Part shown: positions 11,473 to 23,400 of the stretch, piece after piece | Position numbering within the stretch: the first letter of the stretch is position 1 | How the letters are laid out: every line of letters begins with the position of its first letter | Translations under genes and position numbers: made by a program | Origin: Closterium sp. Naga37s-1 | Taxonomy: Eukaryota; Streptophyta; Zygnematophyceae; Desmidiales; Closteriaceae | Length of the DNA: 64,000 nt | Assembly: GCA_947471745.1 (NCBI GenBank) | Contig: CANJKZ010000428.1 | Span: forward strand, 485,001 to 549,000 | Direction: 5' to 3' | Notes under the pieces: model-generated | Databases searched by the model: none | The model's input: only the letters and a program-made list of their open reading frames with translations | What the model was told of the DNA's origin: nothing

Positions 11473-13426
11473 CTCTTACGTCGCCCGGACTCTCGACCCT
11501 GTACCCAGTAACGCGGATCGAGTAACGCGTGGATCGCCGGCTACCAGTACCCAAGGAAATGAGACAGGCAGCAGCACGGTCGCCACTGGGGGGCTGCCTT
11601 GTCGCTACCGTTACGTCTGGCACCTGGATGAGTGCGCTGTGATTTCATGAGAATCCAAGAATTCTCAAGGCATCTCTATAATCAGTGCAAGTTCGCACTC
11701 CGGACACATCCATCAGCTGGGATCACGGCGAGTAGCCGATTCTGGTTGCTGTGCCATGCCGGTGCCTTTAACGCCTGGCGCGATGCCGGATTGTAACGTA
11801 AGAGTCCTTGTGTGGTGACTGCAAAGCTTGTTCATGACGTCTATGTGAGCAGGGTTTTTAAAAAGGAATGGGTTTGATGCTTCCTGAGCGTCGCGGTGGC
11901 GTCGATTGAGCGTGGGGGCCTCGATTGAAGTGATTGGGGTACAGGACATGGCATAGGAAACAACGGCAGGTTGCGGATTTGGGAACGAGAAGGGTGGCGG
12001 GATCTGGCTAGTAGGGGTGGGTGGTGATGGCCGACCGAGGAGGATACTGGGAGTATGACGAATGGGTTTGGAGATCTCAAGGCGACACTGGTTTCGGGGA
12101 GAGTGAAAAGGCGAGCGAGCGAGGTGCCTGAGCGACCGGTGCGACGAAACGCGGGACCATGCGATGGGTTCGATGCGAGTAGTCGCTGAGGCAGCTCGCC
12201 GCTGCATGTGAACATGGATTGCTCTGGGGTATATATAACAAGGGGGTAGTTGGGGGCAGGCGAGGGGAGCATTTCCGGGCGGGAAACAGCGCGGTTGGGA
12301 CGGTAGCACCACCGAGTTCGGCCGCCCGACGGTAGCGTGGTCCCGGCCAGGCCTGTCGAAGTCCCTGAGCTGCTCGAATTCTGGCCCTGATTTTCACGGG
12401 CGCAGTCCAAATTAAAAACTTGAAATCAGGGCTTCTTAGGAAAGTGTGCTTGTTTCTGATGTAACACAGGAGGATGTTATCTCTTAGCAGGAAAAAGGTA
12501 CATACTAACTACTCATCCACACACCTACAGCCTCTACATCGCAGGCAAAAGCACCATAGGAAAAATCATCAGGGAGTGGGGGTATGGGGGGGAGGCGGGG
12601 GGAATTTGGGGGGGGTGTGTACTTCGAAACAGAAACCGAAGCTTTGATTCAGGGGAAGGCCCAAACGAGGCCCGTAACGGTCACGGGTGCCATGCGGATC
12701 TAGCAATTTAAATGGTCGAGCTGCTCGAAACATAGGCCGGAATGTTCAGGGCATTGAGGGCAAATGCCCTTGCTTCTATAGCCCTGGTCCCGGCGCTACC
12801 GAGTGGAACAAACCCTATAAAACGTATCAGTAACCAGACGCTCGGCGACCGATTATTGGAGCGTTTTCCCCCCGATTTCTCACGCGGAAAACATCGGGGA
12901 AGGCTCTCGCGTGCACGTGTCCGTGTTTCGCCGGCTCATCAATTCGTGCCCTGATTCGTGACAGTTGATGATTTGCGTTCACGAGAAAAAAACGATATGG
13001 CTGCACGTGGCATCGCCAGAACGCAAAACTCCCCACCGTGGGCAGACGCGTGGCCACTGATTACTCGACCGCGAAGCAGTCACGAAGCAGTGTGACGCTC
13101 GTCACTTCGACTCCCTGCGACCGTGAATCTCGTTTCGGGTATGGTAACAAAAAACCGTGACCACGGTGAACCCAAGGATCAAAACTCGGGGAACCCATGG
13201 ACGTTGCGTGGCGCAAGGGGTCACCCACGGAACGCAAGGGCTCGTGGTAGACAACGGAGCCAGCTCTCCGTTCCCATCTCACTTTTCGCTGTTCGTGCCC
13301 AGTTGTCTCGCGTTAGAGCACCGCCTTCGGCCTTCTCCCTAGAAATCCGGAGACCTGACACATCCGTAATCCTTGCTCCACCGTTTTGATGGTCTGATTT
13401 TGCGTGGAACCACTATCCACGCAACC
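11473..13426. other. Intergenic and 5' flank of the recombinase gene
   Basis: I see no gene I can support in these 2 kb. Minus-strand frames at 11713-12410 lack any domain. Composition changes at about 12.4-13.0 kb from purine-run sequence to CGCG/CCGCGG-rich sequence like that of the following block. The left edge of the putative mobile element may therefore lie here; I found no terminal repeat marking it. Confidence 0.45.
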
Positions 13427-13538
13427 ATGCACCCTCCAACGGAGAGTGCACGCGGTGCACGCGCTCCACGCGCACCAAACGCGCATCGCCCGCGACAGCC
13501 AAACGTATCCGCGGAAGCACATGCGGGCATCCACCCTA

Positions 13539-13883
13539 TGTCAGAGGTCCACTGGAGATCCCCGATTGATCTTAGAGAAGGGTTACAGACTCGTTGTCCT
13601 GGGGGGTTATGGGCGCACTGACCCGCTACTTAACAAGCCCTTTTATCCCAGTGGTCTAGTGACTGGGATTCAGACATGGTATCAGAGCGAAGGTCTCGGG
13701 TTCGAATCTCAGTGTGTGCACTTCGGGCATCCCAGTGCGGGGGGGTGTCAGAGGTCCACTGGAGATCCCCGATTGATCTTAGAGAAGGGTTACAGGCTCG
13801 TTGTCCTGGGGGGTTATGGGCGCACTGACTCGCTACTTAACAAGCCCTTTTATCCCAGTGGTCTAGTGACTGGGATTCTGACA
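13539..13883 (+). mobile_element. TRIM-type miniature LTR retrotransposon, complete
   Basis: Two 138-bp direct repeats (13539-13676 and 13746-13883) differ at three positions, about 98% identical. They begin TGTCAGA and end CAGACA/TCTGACA. Directly after the first comes the initiator-tRNA-Met primer site TGGTATCAGAGC (13677-13688). A run of seven G (13739-13745) directly before the second acts as polypurine tract. A perfect 5-bp target duplication CCCTA flanks it (13534-13538 and 13884-13888). The internal region is only 69 bp with no coding capacity, so it must be non-autonomous and dependent on an LTR element elsewhere. It lies inside the recombinase gene; removing it and one CCCTA restores a single frame. 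Confidence 0.93.
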
Positions 13884-13904
13884 CCCTATGCACCCGAAAT
13901 CTGG

Positions 13905-14245
13905 AATTCATGGAAACCCCCCCGCAGGAACTCCAGGGAACCAACCCGCAGGAAGTCTTGGGAACCCATCCGCGAGAAGTCCTATGAACCAACCCGCGGG
14001 AATTCCACGAAACCCAGCCACGGGTATTCCTGGGAACCCACCCGTCAGTGTTCTTGGTAACCCACCCGCGGGTACTCCTGGGAACCCACCCGCGGGAATT
14101 GTTAGAAACCCACCCGCGGGTGCTCCTGGGAACCCACCCGCGGGTATTCCTGGGAACCCACCCGCGGGTGTTCCAGTGAACCCACCAGCGGGTACTCCTA
14201 GGAACCCACCCGCGGGAATTACTGGGAACCGACCAGCAGGATTGC
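13905..14245 (+). repeat. 30-bp in-frame coding repeat (NPPAGxPG units)
   Basis: About eleven tandem 30-bp units encode the ten-residue NPPAG.PG-type pattern in the N-terminal part of the recombinase gene. The unit is a multiple of three and the frame is kept throughout, which argues that it was once translated. Confidence 0.85.
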
Positions 14246-14526
14246 CTGAGTTCGTACCGCCCGCTGCGGATCTGGACAGTGCAGCAATTGCAGCAGTTGG
14301 TCATGCTGCATTACGTGGCAGTTGCCAATTTCGACTTCCGCCAGCTTTCGCGTGGGGTTCATTTTTGCCCGCAAATGCGTTTCAACCAAGGTTCTTTGGA
14401 GCTCCTCCAAACCTCCACCCTGCCACCCTCGGAATTCCTATGCATTATCGAGCACCGATGCCCTTTTCCCCTCGCTTTGTTTCAACGCACGCGCGCCCGC
14501 GAGCGCCAAGCATGTTCGCAACCATC

Positions 14527-14975
14527 AATCCTACTGGAGCACTGCAGGGCACAGAAGCCTAAGGGCCGAATCCTACTGGAGCACTGCAGGGCACAGAAGC
14601 CCAAGTGTCGAATCCTACTGGAGCACCGCGGGGCACAGAAGCCCAAGTGCCGAATCCTACTGGAGGACCGCAGGGCACAGAATCCCAAGTGCCGGGACAA
14701 TCGGTGAACGCGGGATTTGTGCCAACTACAATCACACCGCAACAACCCCGGGGGAGAAGGTGTGTCAACGCACGGCCAAATCGGGCTGAGCCGCGTGCAG
14801 GGGTTCCAACTGCGGAACCAAGTGCGAGAAGGCGTGTCAACGCGCGGCAAAATCGGGATGAGCCGCGTGAAGGGGTTCCAACTGCGGAACCAAGTGCGAA
14901 AAGGCGTGTCAACGCGCGGCAAAATCGGGGTGAGCCGCGAGCAGGTGTTCCAACAGTGGAACCAAGTGCGAACGT
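14527..14975 (+). repeat. 42-bp and 72-bp in-frame coding repeats
   Basis: Four copies of a 42-bp unit (NPTGA.GTEAQV) run from 14527 to about 14695. They are followed by about three copies of a 72-bp unit (RRVNARQNR.EPR.GVPTAEP) at 14757-14975. Both periods are multiples of three. The first 42-bp unit has TAA where its sister units have CAA, which exposes the nonsense change at 14560. Confidence 0.85.
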
Positions 14976-17900
14976 TCTGACAAAGCAACCACCAGAAACC
15001 TCGGACGTGTCTTAAGACGACGAACCGGAATCAGACAAGGAGCAAGCTGAAGTTGCTACATCAGGGGAGCCCGAGGCGGGTGAGGGTTATAGGCCGCGGG
15101 CATTTCGAAGACCAGACGACGATGTCTCGCCCGAGGACGAGGCGGAGGTTCGGGTAGAGGTGGCAGCGGACGAGCCAGCAGACGCGGGTCTCGAAGTTGA
15201 GGGGGGGCGACTTATCCCGGATTGGACCAAACTCTGTGCAGGGATGACACAGTAGGAGAAGATCGATTTTGTACGGGACGTTTTCGCATCCCTGTCGCCG
15301 GCAACTCGGGAGCAATATTATTATGTAATCCGAGAATTCAAGAGATGGTGGTACCACGAAATGAGAAGGTTGCGGCAAAACGGACAGCTTCCCACAGAGG
15401 CCTTTCTAAAGCATCATGACGAGGTGGGGCACGCATTAGAAATGGACAACAGGGAAGACTGGGAGAAAGTGCCGAGAGAAGACTGCTGGTTGCACAGTCC
15501 GCGCATCACAAGATGGCGGCTGAAGGTCTTCGTCATGTACTGCATAACCGAAACACAAGAGCAGGTGGACATGCTCGCAAGCCTAAACCTTGTCAGGCCT
15601 ATCCGAAAGCGCATTAAGATGACCGTGCCGATGCTTTTGTCATGGCTTCGCGGACTAAACGCATTGTGCAGGGCGGAGGCTGCACTTTTCGATGACCCGG
15701 CCCTTGTGACGGAAGTGACACAGGTCCGGGTACTTCAACGTCTCATGTTGACGAAGCCGTTCGAGAGATTCGTCGAGTTAGTATTGTTGAAAACATTCCT
15801 TCATCCTCGCTTTACGTGCTTTTCGCCAAAACACTCACAAATTTTTGTTTTTCGTGCTCGGACCCAGGGAATGCATCGACCGTCACCGCGGAAGACAGTA
15901 TGACACATATAATCTGGACGAGTTTCGCCACATGATGCAAGTGACATTACCCGCGGATGCTGCGAACAACTGGAAACCCTTCGACCCGGAGCCAACAGCG
16001 AAACTCTACAGAGCACTTCTCACTAAAGTAATGATGCTCACGTGCCATCACACCATGTCCCGCGCGGGTAGCATTCGCACGGCGCAGCTACCAGACCTGT
16101 CTTTCGAAGAAATGGGTGCAGTGTCGGCACTTGATCCTGTTCGCGAAGCTTTTTTTATGACCATCAACAGCCGAAGCGGAAAGACAAACCATAAATTTGG
16201 TCTCCAACGCCACGATTCGACGTGGCACAATGACTACAACCTCTGCCCCGTCGGAAACATGCTCCTTCTGCTGCACTGGCTCTACGACATGGCTCTCGAC
16301 TTCTATCAGCTGCCGCCACCGGAACTGAACTTCGGAGACCCGAAACAATGGCATCGGGCCTACCTTTTCTGGTCGTTGAAAAGGGGCAACACGAAACGAG
16401 TTTCGGGTGCCACGTACCATCGGTGGGTGGTCCAAGCGTACAAAGAGGTGCTAATCGAGATTTCGTGCGTCACACATGGGCCGCGTGCAACTAATGCGAA
16501 TATTCTACTCATGATGGGGATTCACGACGACGAAATTCAAAAGCACGACAACTGGAAAACGGACCCGATGACAGTCCACTATCTGATAGGCGTGGCAAGG
16601 AAGGCGGTGCTCGCAACAGCAGGGTTCACAGGGGACAACTGAGACTATCATATAGGGAGATCCAAGGTTCCACCCTCGAAAAACCTCCTCGAGACAATCA
16701 GACAGCACAATTTTCCGTGGATTGAAGATCAACTACAAAGGGTAAGAGGGTTTGAGTTCTATGACCCCTTCACGAATTTGCCGCGCCTACTTTGAATTGA
16801 TTTTCCATCTCCTCGCGGTGTCGTTTCAGGCGCGGGACTACAACGATTCATGCAGCGAACGTGGGCGGCGTAACATGGGCGCCTTACATCTGCTCAGGCA
16901 CTGCAGAAATGGGGTTGCCTTACTGTGGCGGAGGATTTGGCGATGATGTGGGTGCTCAATCGGAACCATCCATACGTGCTAGCATCGAAACTATGCGAGG
17001 ACCGCGAGTTTCAACATTGGGCCCAGGTTGTCGCTTGGCGTGACGCGGCCGGACGCGCTCTGCGAGCAACAGCGACACCTTGTACCGAAGCTGTGAGCGT
17101 CTGATCCACGCGAGGACCGCGTTCTATAGAACCTCGTTGACACTCCTATATTTGCTTTGCGTTTTGTGCGCTCAGGAAACAAATGTCCGTGTCCACGCAG
17201 AACATCGCGCAAGACAGTTCCAGACCATGTACAATCGGGAAAAGTCCGACCACGCGAATGACCTCGCCAAGCTTAAAGCCGCGGAGGATGCCAACGCAGA
17301 GCTGCGTGCCCGGTGCGAGGCTCTTGAGACCGAGAACAGGTAGCTTCAACAAGATCTGAAGAAGCACCGGCCGCGGGGGGAAGGCGGCTCACAGATCAAT
17401 GTGACGCCCGCGGAAGCAGATCCACCGACCTCGGCAGAGGAAAAAGAGAACGACAAAAAGGGGAAAGAGGGCGCTTCCCCTCCAATTTCCGCGGACGACG
17501 AGGCATTCAAGAATGAAATTATCATGCCTTGGCGCCTAACAAAGAACATCGTGTCTGCTTGGAGCTTGTGGAACACCCCACATGGGTCCGCGGGGAGAAC
17601 ACTGCGGCAGGAGTACACCGCCGATGGTGGATGGATCGCGCGATTTGCACGCGGGGAGGAGCCCAGCGAGGAAGCTGCAAAGCAGCGAATGTACCGTGTG
17701 AAAAGGGCGATGGACGCGGTGACGGAGTACGCGGCTAGAGGGACCAGCGGAAGGGAGGATGCGGTCGTCGAGAAACTCGCGGGCATGTCGTTCTCATCGC
17801 TGACGAGCGGTTTGACCGTGCAATCAGCACCCGTCTGCGAAAGCACGCTCGCGGATCTCATGAAGAGAGACCAAAAGAAGCTTCATCTGCGGGCTGCAAT

Positions 17901-18033
17901 GTTGCTGGTGCAAAAAGGGCTCGAAGCACACGATTGGGCAGAGTGACTCTTCCCCAACGCATGGAAAGAGTTCGTGAAAGCCGAGGGTGAGAAAGCAGAG
18001 GCCGCGTCGAAAAAGCGCCCTAGAAAGGAGTAG

Positions 18034-18379
18034 TTTAGGGTGACGATCCAAGCTCACGAAACTTATTGTGCAGGCGTGTTTGTATGCATGAGACTTTTGT
18101 GAATTCAGGATGCGTATGTTCGCCTTTTCCCGTGCATGCAAGGTTTTTTGTGCAAACAGAATCCAAGGTTTTTTGTGCAAACAGAATCCAACAATTTGTA
18201 CAAATCCTAACAAGCATTTCCCACAACGAAACCCTAATCACACGGAAAACAAAACAAAACGAAACACTATACACGTGTCCGAACGAACAAACATCACATA
18301 CTAGGATAAGCTGCAACAAATCCACGGAAAACAAAACAGCACCAAAATTCGCATGGACCACTGACATCCCGCGGTATTC
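18034..18379. other. Convergent gap with a 25-bp tandem duplication
   Basis: This short spacer lies between the 3' ends of the recombinase gene and its convergent partner. It contains two perfect tandem copies of a 25-bp T-rich unit (about 18141-18190). It is A/T-richer than the genes and presumably holds both 3' UTRs. No ORF is supported. Confidence 0.6.
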
Positions 18380-20101
18380 TCAGGCAAACTCCTCGCCGGC
18401 CTCTGATCCCTCCATCATTAACGTATCGTCATCCTCGTCTTTCCCATCACTGTGCTCCGCCTCCTCGCCCTTCTTCTCGTCCTTCTCGCCCGCGTCCCCA
18501 TTTTTGCCCTTCCCACGCGTCCCTTTTTTTTTTTTTCGGGCATTCCATGTAAAGGCCCACACCTTTCGTGGTCGGGAACACGGATGAAGCATAGTTCCAG
18601 GTGACCACGACCTGGATCAGCTGATGCACGACAAACTTGTCGGTCATGTCGAGCTCGTCCCCAAACAACTTCAGCACCGTCTTCTCGATGTTCGCCGCGG
18701 CCTCCAACTTATCACCTTGGCGTTTCCGGATGACGGCGTACACGTCTCTCCAGCACACCTGCAAACCCTCCAAGACATCCGCGGTCGCGCCGCACAACTT
18801 TGCAGCGGCTGAGCCACTTTTGACCGCGGCAGCACGAACCTCCGTGGTGACTCCTTTCCAGGCCGATCTCGCACCACCTGCCGTGTTGCTGCGGGTATAC
18901 TCCGCGGTCAAACTCCACATATCACCAAACCCGAACGCGACCGCAGCCGCGAAAAGCGTCTTCTGTGCTTTCCCTTTCACTTTCCCATCATCGTCCGCGA
19001 CTTCTAGCCCAGCTGCAGCACGTAACGCGGACCGGACAGTGTGGTCCGAATCCACTTCCACAATTTCGCGACATTTTTTGAAAATGTTGACCATCCTGCG
19101 GCACATACAAAAAGCTCGGGAGTTAGCCCCAAACGGATGAACGAGAATTCAACTACCCTGCACGCGCTAGCGCGTCGTACCTCATATAGTTCCCTGCTAG
19201 TTTCCACAAGAAAAGAGTTGAATATAGGCCCGCGTTCATCTTCCGCGCCAGCTCGAGATCATCCGCCCACTTGGCTTCCTCCTGATCCGTGAGCACCAAC
19301 TCAGCTCTCTGAACGCGGTCGTGCCACACGGTCTGTGCCACGGCGGACAAGTAGCGGGCAGGCACAGCACGCGCAAACGAGCCGAGATAGAAGCGAGCCC
19401 CACCGTGATGAAGCTCAACCGAGAACGGGTTTTTGTTCCCCAGAGTAAAGCGGACTCCGACCATCGGCCTCTATGTGGCCGCAACATTCTTATGTCCCCC
19501 CTCCTCAGCCCCCGTCCCGATGCACAGCTGCTCCATTGGGTCCTTGGCCTTTGCACCCCCACAACCAGCACCTTTCGCCGCCGCCCGGGCCGCAAGAAAC
19601 CTTTTCCGCGATTCCATCGCCTCCGCATCCTCGTCGTCTGAAATTTCTACCGCGCCCTCGTTCTTGCCCTCTGCAATGGCCAGCCTCGCAACCGCAACTC
19701 CACTGTCCTTCACAGCGGCAACCGCGGTAGGGGATTCTTTTCCCGCAGCCTTCGCTCTCTTCGCGGGGATTGTAACCGCGCCTTCGGCACCTTGCGGTAC
19801 AGTACGCTTCTCCTGACGAACAGAGTCACCACCTCCTGATAGGATCAGCGGGAGGCTCGTGTCAGCCGCTGGACCAGCTCCGAGTGTGGGAATCCGACCC
19901 GCGGGCTGCTCGAGGCCGGCAGTAGGCCCAAAGTTACCCGCGAAGGACCCCATCACGGTCCTCAGTATCATAGCCCCCGCGCCCGCACCAAGCTCCACCG
20001 CGTTCGCAACAGAGTTTTCGAAGCTGACGAGCTTCTGCCAAACCTCCGCGCGGGTCCGCTCCGCGGCACTGCTGATCGCGGAAAATATCATGGACTTCAA
20101 C

Positions 20102-20218
20102 TGTGAGAATCAACAGGAATGAATGAACTAGGAAAGTGTGAGATACAAATATGAAACCTGTACCCCTTAGTGTCTACCCCACTACAGCCTATATAGGCTA
20201 AGGCATATATATCTGACA
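20102..20218 (-). repeat. 3' LTR of copia element 1
   Basis: This is 117 bp and matches 27387-27503 except at two positions. On the plus strand it starts TGTGAGAATC and ends ATCTGACA. Confidence 0.95.
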
Positions 20219-20421
20219 CACCCCCATAGGCAAAGTGGGGGAGAACTAGGGGTCACAAGACCAGTCAAGCAAAGCAAAGCAAAGCAAGCTCAGGGTGGAT
20301 CACAACGTCACCACACATTCCGAGCACCGGTTCAAAGGCCACAAGGCCAGTTCACATGCAAGCTCATATATAAAGGTAAACAAGCAAGTGCAGGTATATA
20401 TAGATCACAGTACAAGGAAAG

Positions 20422-23400
20422 TCAAGAGGTAAGCAAGTGAGGCCAAGTAGGCACAAGACCTAGCATAGTACAGAAGCGCTGATGATCACAAGGCTGAAGC
20501 GCCTTGGTGAAGATATCAGCAGTGTTGGCCTGAGAGGCCACGTAAGCAAGGCGCAGCTGACCACGCTGCTGCAGCTCACGAGCAAGGAAGTAGCGAAGAG
20601 CAATGTGCTTCGTTCTGTGCTCCAGTCTGTGCTCCCGACACAAGGCCAGCATGGCCTTGTTGTCTACGTACAGAACTGGAGGAGAACGAGGCGGCTCTCC
20701 CAGGTCAGTCAGCAGGTAGGTGAGCCAGCGTAACTCCTGTGCAGCCATGGCCCCTGCGTAGATCTCAGCCTCACAGCTGGAGCCGAGAACAGAAGACGAG
20801 CGAGTAGACCGCCACGAAACAGAGCCGAAACCAAGGCTGAAGGTGTAACCCTGTGACGACCGCTGCGTAGCCAGGTCGTCAACCCAAGACGCGTCTGCGT
20901 GACCAGTGAGGACCACTGGACTCCGCCCTCCAAGCACTAGCCCCAAGCCCGAAGTATTGCACAAGTAGCGCAACACCCTCTTCGCTGCAGCCATGTGCTC
21001 TGGTCGGTGTCTCCCAGGAGCAACATAGCGTGCCAAGATGCTCAGAGGGTATGCTAGGTCAGGTCGAGTGCAGGTCATCAGGTACATGAGGCAGCCAACA
21101 AGCTCTGGGTACGGGCCACTCGGCTCTACGGACTCATCCGAAGGCAGAGCTGAGAGCGAGTGGCGAGTAGACAGAGGAGTGGCCTGAGGCGAGGAGTACG
21201 TGAAGTCGAAGCGCTGAAGGACCTGCTGCACCATGTGTGACTGAGTCAGGGTAATGGTGCGCCGTGCTCTGTCCCGGGAGATCTGCAAGCCAAGATAGCT
21301 GTGCAGTTCACCCAGGTCTGTGCACGTGTGTCTCTTCTGCAGCTCGGACTTCACGTGGGCGAGTCCAGCAGTGTCAGCTGTAGCAAACACCAAGTCGTCG
21401 ACGTACACGAGGATGTAGAACGGCGGCAGCAAAGTGTCGGTGCGAAGAAACAGCGACGGGTCAGAAGTGGAAGGAGCAAACCCAAGAGCCGCAAGCGTAG
21501 TCCTCACTGTGTCGTGCCACTCACGTGGCGCCTGGCGGAGACCGTAGACTGGCCGCCGGAGGCTCCACTGGGTACCAGGAGGAAACGACCCAGTGAAGCC
21601 AGGTGGGCGGCGCAGCCAGATCTCCTCGTGCAGACTGCCCTGTAGGAAAGCAGTGCTGAAGTCAAGGGAGTGAAGCTCGTAGTCACGCTGAGCAGCAACG
21701 TGCAGCAGAACCCGAAGAGTGGTCATCTTCGGGGTCGGGGAGAAGGTCTGAAAGTAGTCAACTCCCTGCCGCTGACTGAAGCCTCGAGCCATGTAACGCG
21801 CCTTGAAGACAGGCGGAGAACCCGGCGGCCGCTTCACCCTGAAAATCCACATGCCACTGACGATGTTCGCCCCAGGTGGGGGAACCTCGTCGACGTAGGT
21901 GCCTGTGGACTTCCAGGAAGCCATCTCTGCATCCATGGCTGCCTGCCACTGAGAGGAGTAAGGACCCTCTATCGCCTCTGCGTAAGAGCGCGGGGTCGGG
22001 ATGTCTGGTGCATCTGGGTCTCCCTCAGGGGCAAGCAGCGTGGACACGAGATGAGGTAAAGCAGCAGCAAAACACTGGAACTCCTCCTGTCGGTCCTCAA
22101 GGACGTCCGTGCTAAGAGCACACTCACCCCCGACGGACGGAGGACAGACAGACGCAGACTCAGCAACAAGACTAGCGGCGTAGTCTAGACGACAGTGAGC
22201 AGCGAAGTCGACAAGCTCGGTAACTAAGGCAGACGCAGCAGTGGACTCAAAGGAAGGGTCAGTGACAACAGTGGTGAGGAAACGCGTGACAGTAGGACTG
22301 GCAGCACGAAGGGAGTCAGACGCCGGGTCAGCAAGAGCAGGAAGAGAGGACTCTGGAGGAGACGGCAAAGGGACACGCTGTGGCGCAGTGGAAGGGCGCA
22401 GTGCCATCTGATGCGTGCCCGAGACTGCAGGAGGACGCGGACGTGGAACACGACGACTGGTGCGAGCAGTGCGAACAGGCGACGCAGGACGCGACTCAGG
22501 GTCACGACGCTCAGCAAGACCTCCAGTAGGACCAGCGTAGGGAGAAGGAGCAGGCAGAGGGGAGACCAGCTGTAACTGTGACTCGGACTGGACAGGCGGA
22601 GGACACTCTAAGGAAGGAGCAGGACTAGAAGAAGGCGGAAGACCAAGAACCTGCTCAAGGAGCGGAACGAAGTACGGCCGCGGCCGCGCAGCACCTCCAG
22701 AACCAGCAGGGACAACACGAGTACCCCCAGCGTCAGCTCCAACTCCAGCAGCACTACCAGCTCCAGTACCTCCAGCAGCTCCAGCTCCAGCAGGACCACC
22801 GGCAGACACAGCCGCTCCGGCTCCAGTACCTCCAGTAGCACCCACTCCAGCAGCACCACCAGCTCCAGCTCCACCAGTAGCTTTAGCACCAGGAGTACCA
22901 CCAGGCCCAGCAGCTCCAGTACCTCCAGTACGAGCACCTCCGGGACCCGTGGCTCCAGCACCCCCAGCAGAAGCAGAACCTCCAGTACCGGCTCCAGCAG
23001 CACCTCCAGCTCCAGTACCTCCAGCAGCAGCAGAACCTCCAGCACCGGCAGCACCTCTAGCTCCAGCAGCACGGCTCCAGCGCCGAGCAAACCACTCGCG
23101 CAGCTCCTGTGGAGAGGGAAGCTCCCGCCAGGACAAAGCACCCGAAGGACCGCCAGGTCCAGCACCGGCAGGCTCCACACCCCCACTCCCAGCAACCCCA
23201 GGCTCAGCACCCCCAAAAGCAGCACCCCCTGGCTCCGCACGCTCAGGCTCAGCACCCCCAGACCCAGCACCCCCAGGCTCTGCACGCTCAGGCTCAGCAC
23301 CCCCAGACGCACCAGAGTCAGCAGCTACCTCGACAGGCTCGACTGCATCTACCTGGGACACACCTGAGGGGGCAGGACCCTGAGGGGGGAGGGGGTCTAC

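Larger units (their letters stand above)
13427..18033 (+). pseudogene. Crypton/Ndc10-like tyrosine recombinase with GCR1_C-like domain, decayed
   Basis: Remains of a DNA recombinase gene. Parts in order: (1) N-terminal Pro/Gly repeats (13905-14245), TEAQ repeats and a 24-residue basic repeat. (2) An acidic linker. (3) An N-terminal core-binding-like domain (15255-15776; LSPATREQYYYVIREFKRWW). (4) Intron 15777-15867 (GTTAGT...CAG). (5) A catalytic domain with the R-K-HxxR-Y set: Arg in SRAGSIRT (~16060), Lys in GKTN (~16178), HGPR (~16475), Tyr in VHYL (~16580); LCPVG and DNWKTDPM match Ndc10/DUF3504-type recombinases. (6) An intron from GTAAGA (16742), a coiled coil (17180-17340), then PWRLTKNIVSAWSLWNT with a conserved ARF...R.Y spacing, like GCR1_C. 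In-frame stops interrupt it at 14560, 15013, 15253, 16640, about 16873, 17341 and 17944, and a TRIM element sits in it. The end at 18033 is the frame's terminal TAG after SKKRPRKE. Confidence 0.78.

Noticed and set aside
11713..12410. Minus-strand gene at 11.7-12.4 kb
   Set aside because: Overlapping frames of similar length, no domain, no clear splice structure.
13651..13712. A tRNA gene
   Set aside because: A- and B-box-like strings are present but no cloverleaf can be drawn. The segment is explained by an LTR end plus primer site.
14560..17341. Reassignment of TAA/TAG to Gln in the recombinase gene
   Set aside because: TGA also interrupts the same frame (16640, 17944), and all neighbouring genes end at or avoid TAA/TAG normally. 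Decay is simpler.
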